DNA from: CAZGUH01 sp964529005
GTDB lineage: Bacteria > Actinomycetota > Acidimicrobiia > Acidimicrobiales > Ilumatobacteraceae
Direction of reading: 5' to 3'
DNA: 39,397 nt
NCBI GenBank assembly: GCA_964529005.1
Contig: CAZGUH010000036.1
Span: forward strand, 1-39,397
Shown: positions 33,770 to 39,397 of the stretch, piece after piece
How the letters are laid out: every line of letters starts with the position of its first letter
Numbering within the stretch: position 1 is the first letter of the stretch
Program-made: the position numbers and the translations under genes
The notes under the pieces: generated by a model
The model's input: only the letters and a program-made list of their open reading frames with translations
Told to the model about the DNA's origin: nothing
Databases searched by the model: none

Positions 33770-33806
33770 AATCGGGTAGCGGAAGCGCTGCTTCCACTAC
33801 CCGATT
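33770..33806 (-). terminator. 17-bp hairpin after the binding-protein gene: attenuator or mRNA stabiliser
   Basis: Arms 33770-33786 and 33790-33806 with a 3-base loop. On the minus-strand RNA every position pairs, one as a G-U wobble; on the plus strand the same position is a C-A mismatch, so the structure was kept for the operon's direction. It begins 8 bases after the lipoprotein stop, inside the operon, and is followed by UUUCCGUUCCC, a weak U tract. Partial termination or 3'-end protection would give more binding protein than permease. Confidence 0.7.
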
Positions 33807-33813
33807 CAATCGA

Positions 33814-34950
33814 TCAGAGGAACAGCGAGTTCCAACGCTCGCGATACTCGTTCCGTTCGGCGTCCGTGAGCGGCTCGCTGCGGTCGACGATCACGACATC
33901 GGGGCTATCCACGGCAGAGGGAGCGCCTTCGATCTCGTAGACGGGCGAAGCCGCCGAGTACCCCTGCGCCTCGATGAGGGTTTCCTGTCCCTCTTCCGAC
34001 ATCATCCAGTCCATCAACACCGCAGCGGCGTTCGGATGCGTCGACCAGCCAGTGATCGCGGCCAGGTACGCATACGGGCTGATGAATCCGCCGCGTTCTG
34101 GCACCTCATAGGACACGGGGGCGCCGTTGGCGATCACGGTGTCGTACGCTCCGCCCGCAGCGACGTACCCCACCCAGATCTCTCCTGACGCCACCGCGTT
34201 GGCAATCGGCGCTGCACCGGGGTAGATCCGTGGCTCCATTGCAGCGAGGTCTTCGAGGAACGTGGGCCCATAGATCTCCTCCTGCGCCTTGTAGTAGTCG
34301 TATACGACGTCGGCCACGAGGTCCATCAAACCGATCTTGCCGACATACTCGGGCCGTCCGAACAGCTGCGTGATGTCAGTCACCGGATCGGCAACATGTT
34401 CCGTGTTCCGGCCGGTCACCGCCGCGGGGAAGAACGGGTAGAACATGTCACCCAGGAGGAACTCCGAACCCTCCCACGCCGCACGGTTCGGTCCGACGGG
34501 AAGCTGTTGGACACTTCCATCTTCGTAGTAGAAGTCGAGCACGGCGTTCATCGCCACGTCGGCGCCACTCGCGCCGGCGTCGCGCTCTTCACGAAGCCGG
34601 GTCGCCAGGTCCGATGATCCTTCGCGAGTGATCACGAGGTCGATGTCCGGATACGTCTCCTCGAACCGGCTGGCGACCATTTCCTCGTCGAGTGGCATCG
34701 AAAGGTAGAGGTTGACCTCCCCCTCGGCATTTGCCTCCTCGACGATCGCGTCCCACTCGTCGGCATCGGGCGCCGCCGAGCCTGGGGCCGCGGTGGCGTC
34801 AGGAGCGGACGCTGCCGGCCCGCCGGAAGCCGGCGGCGCCTGGCTCGCTGCCACTTGGGTGGTTGTGGAACCGTCGTCGTCGGAGCCGCATGCCGCGACG
34901 AGCAAGAGCCCGGCCACGGAAACGGCGATTCCCGGACGTAGCACCTTCAT
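33814..34950 (-). CDS. ABC transporter substrate-binding lipoprotein (family 1, AfuA/FutA/PotD-like)
   Basis: 378 residues. A lipoprotein signal peptide (MKVLRPGIAVSVAGLLLVAAC) puts the lipidated cysteine at residue 21, followed by a Ser/Thr/Ala/Pro linker to about residue 62. The mature protein (GEVNLYLSMPLDEEMVASRFEETYPDIDL onward) has the two-lobe pattern of extracellular solute-binding protein family 1. GYVAAGGAYDTVIANGAPV and GGFISPYAYLAAITGW lie in the hinge and second lobe. Such proteins bind iron, sugar phosphates, phosphonates, thiamine or polyamines. AAAGGATC is placed 8 bases before the ATG. It is the first gene of the importer and should define its specificity. Confidence 0.92.
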   Translation of the reverse strand: MKVLRPGIAVSVAGLLLVAACGSDDDGSTTTQVAASQAPPASGGPAASAPDATAAPGSAAPDADEWDAIVEEANAEGEVNLYLSMPLDEEMVASRFEETYPDIDLVITREGSSDLATRLREERDAGASGADVAMNAVLDFYYEDGSVQQLPVGPNRAAWEGSEFLLGDMFYPFFPAAVTGRNTEHVADPVTDITQLFGRPEYVGKIGLMDLVADVVYDYYKAQEEIYGPTFLEDLAAMEPRIYPGAAPIANAVASGEIWVGYVAAGGAYDTVIANGAPVSYEVPERGGFISPYAYLAAITGWSTHPNAAAVLMDWMMSEEGQETLIEAQGYSAASPVYEIEGAPSAVDSPDVVIVDRSEPLTDAERNEYRERWNSLFL

Positions 34951-35024
34951 GGGATTGATCCTTTCGTAATCATGGCAGGTGGTGAAGAGCGCGACGCGCG
35001 AGCGGCGCCGTCTCCGTGCTGGGC

Positions 35025-36101
35025 TCAGTCCTTGGGAAGCGCTCGCTGGAAGAACCGCAGGAAGTTCCCGCCGAATACGTCCGCCAGCTCGGGTCTCGTG
35101 ACGCCGCGCCGCTCGAGGGTGCGAGCCAGCTCCGGATATTGACCCGGACCAGTCAGCTCGACGATCGGAATATCGGCATCATCGAACCCATACCCCGATC
35201 CCGGTGGCCGGCGCACCAGCCCCTCGCAATGCAACAACTGATGCATGAAGTCGCCGCCGAGGCCAACGTGTTCCGGACCGACGACCTCGCACGCGTGCAG
35301 AATATGGTCGGCGACCAGTTCGATGCTCCGGGAACCGGAGCCCAAATATGGCGCGACCGCGAAGATGCCCACAACACCGCCGGCATCCGCCAAAATGCGC
35401 AATTGCACGTCGCTCAGGTTGCGCGGATCATCGCACAATGCGCGACAACCGGCGTGGCTCACGATCACCCGCCCACCGACGATCGACATCGCGTCCGAGA
35501 AGGTCTTCGCCGAGGCATGGGCGAGGTCCAAGGTCATCCCGATGCGATCCACTGCGGAGACGAGTCGGCGTCCGAGCTCGCTCAGTCCGCCGTCGCTCCG
35601 TTCCGCGTTGCCGTCGGCGTACGCGTTCCGGCGGGCGTGCACAGGTCCGAGGACGCGCAGTCCCAAGCGCCAGTAGATCTCGAGCAAGCGGGGATCGTTC
35701 CCCAGCAGCTCTGCGCCCTCCGCGGCGAGAATCAGCCCGAGCCGGCCCTCCTCCCAGACGCGGTCGAGGTCAGCGCTCGTGGTCACCATCTCGACGTCGG
35801 GGTGCTGTTCGACCGCCCGATCGAGCGCGATCACCTGCTCGAGCGCAGATCTGATCGCTCGCTCCCCCACATTGTCCCACCACAGATACATCGGGCAGAG
35901 CTGAACGCCGACACCGCCATCTCTCAGCTGGTCGAGCCACAGCCGACCGAAAGGATCGTCTTCCGCCTGGCGGTGAACCAGTTCGAGCAGCAAGTCGGTG
36001 TGCGCGTCGACAACGCGCAGTGGCTCTGAGCTTTCGGTGTTCGAACGAGATCGCTCCAACTCATCTGGATTGTTCATCACCTGATCAGGACTCTCTGACA
36101 T
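35025..36101 (-). CDS. Membrane-dipeptidase-type peptidase (M19)
   Basis: 358 residues from the ATG at 36101. All M19 metal residues are present: His34 and Asp36 in VDAHTDLLLELV, Glu128 in AAEGAE, His195 in LDLAHAS and His216 in VSHAGCRAL, with Arg227 in DDPRNLSD and Asp284 in GLGGDFMHQ completing the active site. M19 enzymes use two Zn ions to hydrolyse dipeptides, including those with a C-terminal D-residue or dehydro-residue, and can open some lactam/lactone rings. No signal peptide is evident, so it is probably cytoplasmic. The frame runs to 36200; an ATG at 36077 is an alternative start. It is encoded directly upstream of the importer. Confidence 0.9.
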   Translation of the reverse strand: MSESPDQVMNNPDELERSRSNTESSEPLRVVDAHTDLLLELVHRQAEDDPFGRLWLDQLRDGGVGVQLCPMYLWWDNVGERAIRSALEQVIALDRAVEQHPDVEMVTTSADLDRVWEEGRLGLILAAEGAELLGNDPRLLEIYWRLGLRVLGPVHARRNAYADGNAERSDGGLSELGRRLVSAVDRIGMTLDLAHASAKTFSDAMSIVGGRVIVSHAGCRALCDDPRNLSDVQLRILADAGGVVGIFAVAPYLGSGSRSIELVADHILHACEVVGPEHVGLGGDFMHQLLHCEGLVRRPPGSGYGFDDADIPIVELTGPGQYPELARTLERRGVTRPELADVFGGNFLRFFQRALPKD

Positions 36102-36157
36102 CGTCCGCACCGACCTTGACTCGGTCACCGCTTGGGCGTTGTGTCGGACGGCCGCAT

Positions 36158-36277
36158 TCCGTCGAGCATAAGAACAGGTCGAGAACCCGTCATCTGACAA
36201 ACGTTGAAGCGTCCGAGGACATCATGGATCATCCGTCGAAGGAGGGCTGCACGTGGCGGCACGCCATTGTCCGTCGA
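36158..36277. repeat. Three direct copies of TCCGTCGA, candidate regulator sites
   Basis: TCCGTCGA occurs at 36158-36165, 36232-36239 and 36270-36277 on the same strand within the regulator-dipeptidase gap. The first touches the -10 of the candidate promoter. Repeats in this position are natural candidate sites for the PucR-type regulator encoded next door, although CGTCGA is a common word in GC-rich genomes. Confidence 0.35.
36165..36193 (-). promoter_or_regulatory. Candidate promoter of the dipeptidase-importer operon
   Basis: On the minus strand ATGACG (36188-36193) and TATGCT (36165-36170) are 17 bases apart; each matches the sigma-70 consensus at 4 of 6 positions. It lies 64 bases upstream of the dipeptidase ATG, in the 182-bp gap after the regulator gene, where the promoter of the long operon is expected. 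Confidence 0.4.
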
Positions 36278-36283
36278 GGCGCG

Positions 36284-37525
36284 TCAGGAGGTGGCGCGAC
36301 GCTCCTCATCGGGCACACCGCCGGCGGCCCAAGACGCCTGCTTGGCGGCGGAGCCCGCAAACCGGCGCAACTTGACCTCGAGGTGAGCGCGCAGGCGCAC
36401 GTCTCCATCCTTGAGCGAAACCCCAAGCAGGGACTCGATGCGCCGGAGGCGGTAGTAGAGGCTCGTTCGATGGATGAACAGCGTCTGGCAGGTGGCCGCC
36501 ACATCGCCGGCGCAATCCAAGAACGTCTCCAGTGTTTCCGACAGAACTGCGTCGTGTTCGTCGAGCACATCCAGCAGCGTGGGCACCTCCGACAGGTCCA
36601 CCTGCTGTGTAATCGCCGCCAGCTGCCGATAGACGCCGGCGTCGTCCCAGAACGCCACGCCGCCAAACCGTTCGACCGCCTTCGCGATGCGACAGCACTG
36701 CTGCGCCTCGCGGAGGGCTCTATGCCCATCGATCGCGCTCACGACCGAGCTCACGCCGATGTGCAGCGTCGGCGGGTTCACCACGGACGGCGCAGACGTC
36801 ATGACGGCGTCGACGATCTCCCGCAGGTCGTCATGAAGCCGGTGGGCAAGCACGAAGACGACCTGTCCCGCCGTCTCCGCGTACAACAGCCGGCGCGGCA
36901 CCATGCCTGCGATGCCGTCCAACCAGTCCGTCACGTGCAGCACGCGCGACGGCGCCAGCTCGTCGTGATGCGTTCCGACGACGAAGACCTGAAGCCTCTT
37001 CTCCAGGTCGAAACCGCAGCTGCGGTCGATGCGGTCGATCGTGGACATCCGAACGTCGTCCGAGGCCGAGACCAGCGCGAGAACGAGCCGCGCACTCTCG
37101 GCCTGGCGCTCGCGCTCGGCCTGCTCGCGACTTACCAGAAGCTCGACGACCGCGTCGACGGTCGCTGTGGCGAGCTTCATCTCCTCGTCGGAGAGGTCCT
37201 CATCTCGATCGATGATCCACATGAATCCCAGCAGCCGCCGACCTGATCTCAGCGGGCAGCACAAGCGTGGCAAGGAACGAAGCTCCTCGTTGCCGGGCAC
37301 CCGCACGGGTTGATGGGCCGTGCGGATCCCGAGCGACATCACCCATCGGTGCATGACCGGAGGCGTCGACCGCCTGAGGATCGTGTTCAGTCGCATCTCA
37401 TCGCCCACTGTCGTACCGGTGTTGTACGCCAGCACATTGCCGTCGGGGTCGACGACCGTGACCGTCCGATTGAGGCGCTCAGACAATCCGTCGATGCGAG
37501 CGCTGAGCGCGTCATCTTGGATCAT
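36284..37525 (-). CDS. PucR/CdaR-type transcriptional regulator
   Basis: 413 residues. The first ~130 are a sensory region (LNRTVTVVDPDGNVLAYNTG, RSGRRLLGFMWIID) of GAF-like pattern; the middle is the GGDEF-like region of PucR/CdaR proteins; the C-terminal ~60 form the HTH_30 DNA-binding domain (GDVAATCQTLFIHRTSLYYRLRRIESLLGVSLKDGDVRLRAHLEVKL). PucR-type proteins activate catabolic genes for purines, hydantoin-like rings, amino acids or sugar acids in response to a pathway metabolite. It is transcribed in the same direction as the operon and lies just upstream, so it is the likely local activator. No ribosome-binding site precedes the ATG; the transcript is probably leaderless. Confidence 0.9.
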   Translation of the reverse strand: MIQDDALSARIDGLSERLNRTVTVVDPDGNVLAYNTGTTVGDEMRLNTILRRSTPPVMHRWVMSLGIRTAHQPVRVPGNEELRSLPRLCCPLRSGRRLLGFMWIIDRDEDLSDEEMKLATATVDAVVELLVSREQAERERQAESARLVLALVSASDDVRMSTIDRIDRSCGFDLEKRLQVFVVGTHHDELAPSRVLHVTDWLDGIAGMVPRRLLYAETAGQVVFVLAHRLHDDLREIVDAVMTSAPSVVNPPTLHIGVSSVVSAIDGHRALREAQQCCRIAKAVERFGGVAFWDDAGVYRQLAAITQQVDLSEVPTLLDVLDEHDAVLSETLETFLDCAGDVAATCQTLFIHRTSLYYRLRRIESLLGVSLKDGDVRLRAHLEVKLRRFAGSAAKQASWAAGGVPDEERRATS

Positions 37526-37531
37526 GGCGCA

Positions 37532-37537
37532 ATATTA
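37532..37537 (-). promoter_or_regulatory. Candidate -10 element of the PucR-type gene, leaderless
   Basis: TAATAT on the minus strand lies 6 bases before the A of the start codon, an AT-rich island in GC-rich DNA and the right distance for transcription to begin at the ATG. The -35 region (near 37555-37560) shows no clear consensus. Confidence 0.4.
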
Positions 37538-37732
37538 CGGCGCGGCCGGTCGAACGGCTTGTAGGCCGGACACGCTGGCCGACCGCGATCGATCATCGAC
37601 GCACGCATCCGGGCGCAGCTCGGCCAGAGCTGAGGCTCGCGCGGCGACCTCGGTGTCGACCACACGCGCACGTGAGCCGCGCCGCCGGGGGACCGCGTAC
37701 CCTGAGACGGTGACCACCGGAAAGGCAGGATC

Positions 37733-38119
37733 ATGAGCGACGACCAGACGATCAACGTCCGCTACCTCGTCGACGACGTCGCCGCGGCGATCGACTTCTA
37801 CACCACCCACTTCGGTTTCACGGTCCTGAACGCGGCGCTGCCGGCGTTCGCCGACGTCCAGCGGGGGAACCTCAGGCTCCTGCTCTCCGGACCGCAGAGC
37901 TCCGCCGGCCGGCCGATGACCGATGGCGACCGACCCCGGCCAGGCGGCTGGAACCGCATCCACTTCGTCGTCGACGACCTCGACGCCGAGGTGGCGCGGC
38001 TCTCCGCTGCCGGCGTCGCGTTCCGCAACGAGATCGTCCGCGGACCGGGCGGAGCCCAGATCCTCGCCGTCGACCCCTCCGGGAACCTCGTCGAGTTGTT
38101 CCAACCCGCCGGTTCGTGA
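37733..38119 (+). CDS. VOC-family (glyoxalase/bleomycin-resistance fold) protein
   Basis: 128 residues with two beta-alpha-beta-beta-beta modules: NVRYLVDDVAAAIDFYTTHFGFTVLN and, in the second half, RIHFVVDDLDAEVARLSAAGVAF followed by ILAVDPSGNLVELFQPA. The His in IHFVV and the Glu in LVELFQ sit where vicinal-oxygen-chelate enzymes bind their metal, but the equivalent His in the first module is missing, so enzymatic activity is uncertain. GGAAAGG lies 7 bases before the ATG. Its stop overlaps the GTG of the permease gene (GTGA, 38116-38119), so the two are translationally coupled. Function unknown. Confidence 0.85.
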   Translation: MSDDQTINVRYLVDDVAAAIDFYTTHFGFTVLNAALPAFADVQRGNLRLLLSGPQSSAGRPMTDGDRPRPGGWNRIHFVVDDLDAEVARLSAAGVAFRNEIVRGPGGAQILAVDPSGNLVELFQPAGS

Positions 38120-39390
38120 CCGGCGAGAACGACGGCGCCCCGAGCCGGCTGGCGCGCCGGCTCGGGCTCGGCGACGCCGTCGTGATCGGGCTCGGCTCGA
38201 TGATCGGCGCCGGCGTGTTCGCTGCCGTCGCCCCCGCCGCCGCAGCAGCGGGATCGGGGTTGCTGATCGGGCTCGCCATCGCCGCGTTCGTCGCGTACTG
38301 CAATGCGACGTCCTCGGCGCAGCTGGCCGCGGTCCATCCGGAGTCCGGTGGCACGTACGTCTACGGGCGCGAGCGGCTCGGACCGTTCTGGGGCTACCTC
38401 GCCGGCTGGGGGTTCGTCGTCGGCAAGACGGCGAGCTGCGCGGCGATGGCGTTGACCGTCGGCGCCTACGCAGCGCCCGCGTGGCAGCGCCCTATCGCCG
38501 TCGCCGCAGTCGTCGGGCTCACGGCGGTGAACTACCACGGCGTTCGCAAGACCGCTGCGCTCACACGCGTGATCGTCACGCTCGTGCTCGTCGCCCTCGC
38601 AGCGGTCGTCGCGGGATCATTGCTCGGCGGCCAGGCGAGCACCGCGCCCTTCGACGCGTTCGACGACCTCGGCGGCGACGGCGCGTACGGTGTGCTGCGC
38701 GCGGCGGCCCTGTTGTTCTTCGCCTTCGCCGGGTACGCCCGCATCGCCACGCTGGGCGAGGAGGTGATCGACCCGGCGCGCACGATCCCGAAGGCGATCC
38801 CACGCGCGCTCGGAATCACTCTGATCGTCTACACCGCCGTCGCGATCAGCGCGCTCGCCGCTGTCGGCCCCGATGCGCTGGCCGACTCCCGCGCGCCGCT
38901 GGCGACCGCGGTGCGAGCCGGCAACCTGGACGCGCTCGTCCCGCTCGTGCGCGCCGGCGGCGCGGTCGCCGCGCTCGGCGTGCTGCTCTCGCTGATCGCC
39001 GGGGTCGGCCGCACCGCGTTCGCGATGGCAGCGGACCGCGAGCTGCCCGCGTGGCTCGATGCCGTCCACGCCACGCACCACATCCCGCATCGGGCCGAGC
39101 TGGCGGTCGGCACGGTGGTCGCGGTGCTGGTCGCGCTGACCGACATCCGGCACGCGATCGGGTTCAGCTCGTTCTGCGTTCTCACCTACTACGCGGTGGC
39201 GAACGCGTCGGCGTGGACCCTGCCGTCCGACCTGCGCCGGTGGCCGCGGGCGCTCGCCGCCTGCGGCCTCCTCGGCTGCGCGCTGCTGGCGGTGACGCTT
39301 CCCCCCAGCGACGCCGTGGCCGGCGCGGCGGTCCTCGCCGTCGGCGCCGCCGTCTGGTTCGTGCGTCACCGACGCAGAGCAGTGCTCTAG
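38116..39390 (+). CDS. APC-superfamily amino acid permease
   Basis: 424 residues, almost entirely hydrophobic with about 12 membrane helices. RLGLGDAVVIGLGSMIGAGVFAA (residues 15-37) is the diagnostic first helix with its unwound GSMIGAG substrate site, and FFAFAGYARIATLGEEVIDPARTIPKAIPRAL is the helix 6 region and following loop with the conserved Glu-Glu. Such proteins import amino acids or related amines with a cation or by exchange. GTG start at 38116 overlapping the VOC stop. It lies on the opposite strand from the long catabolic cluster and 590 bases from its regulator, so a functional link is possible but unproven. Confidence 0.92.
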   Translation: MTGENDGAPSRLARRLGLGDAVVIGLGSMIGAGVFAAVAPAAAAAGSGLLIGLAIAAFVAYCNATSSAQLAAVHPESGGTYVYGRERLGPFWGYLAGWGFVVGKTASCAAMALTVGAYAAPAWQRPIAVAAVVGLTAVNYHGVRKTAALTRVIVTLVLVALAAVVAGSLLGGQASTAPFDAFDDLGGDGAYGVLRAAALLFFAFAGYARIATLGEEVIDPARTIPKAIPRALGITLIVYTAVAISALAAVGPDALADSRAPLATAVRAGNLDALVPLVRAGGAVAALGVLLSLIAGVGRTAFAMAADRELPAWLDAVHATHHIPHRAELAVGTVVAVLVALTDIRHAIGFSSFCVLTYYAVANASAWTLPSDLRRWPRALAACGLLGCALLAVTLPPSDAVAGAAVLAVGAAVWFVRHRRRAVL

Positions 39391-39397
39391 GCCTTCC

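Noticed and set aside
35025..36101. Loss of an active-site His in the M19 peptidase (DDPRN instead of the commoner DHPRN)
   Set aside because: That His is not a metal ligand; the ligands His34, Asp36, Glu128, His195 and His216 are all present.
1..39397. tRNA, rRNA, CRISPR, transposase or phage genes
   Set aside because: No cloverleaf-like segment, repeat-spacer pattern or mobile-element protein was found; all gaps between genes are under about 210 bases.

Overview
The window is a GC-rich (about two-thirds G+C by eye), densely coded bacterial chromosome segment. GTG starts, 4-bp start/stop overlaps, probable leaderless promoters and a lipoprotein that begins CGSDDD followed by a Thr/Ala/Pro linker all point to an actinobacterium. 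An Acidimicrobiia-like (Ilumatobacter-type) member is my best guess, but the sequence alone does not prove it. I see no rRNA, tRNA, CRISPR array, insertion sequence or phage gene, and no gene-free stretch reaches 300 bases.

Region A (1-7478) is a minus-strand catabolic block: the start of a CaiB/BaiF CoA-transferase cut by the window edge, an NTF2-like protein, a maleylacetate-reductase-like Fe-ADH with a substituted metal site, a second CaiB/BaiF CoA-transferase, a CitE-type lyase and an amidohydrolase. A second amidohydrolase is divergent from it, and a MarR regulator follows convergently. The CoA-transferase/CitE pair suggests activation of a (citra)malate-like acid followed by C-C cleavage.

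Region B (7568-15583) is mixed: a small four-helix membrane protein coupled to a GH15 glucoamylase/trehalase-type enzyme; a molybdopterin oxidoreductase gene ruined by two internal deletions and two single-base frameshifts; a SulP anion transporter coupled to an ArsR regulator; and a DoxX membrane protein followed by a COG2345/SufR-like regulator with C-terminal cysteines. A perfect 7-bp inverted repeat overlies a strong promoter ahead of doxX.

Region C (15635-18454) holds a divergent pair: an aldehyde dehydrogenase and a third CaiB/BaiF CoA-transferase.

Region D (18494-37525) is the most interesting part: 17 consecutive minus-strand genes that read as one catabolic regulon. In transcription order they are a PucR/CdaR-type regulator, M19 dipeptidase, binding-protein-dependent ABC importer (lipoprotein, fused permease, ATPase), HpaI-type aldolase, class IV aminotransferase, HyuA hydantoinase/oxoprolinase, DUF917 protein, ThDP enzyme, RidA, RraA-type aldolase, SDR, DUF6282 metallohydrolase, SDR, D-2-hydroxyacid dehydrogenase and an IlvD/Edd dehydratase. 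Many junctions are ATGA/GTGA overlaps. A 17-bp hairpin after the binding-protein gene probably sets the lipoprotein:permease ratio. The families fit import and breakdown of a cyclic-amide or peptide-like compound, with transamination, dehydration and two possible aldol cleavages. I do not recognise this gene combination as a described pathway.

Region E (37733-39390) is a VOC-family protein coupled to an APC-type amino-acid permease, on the plus strand.
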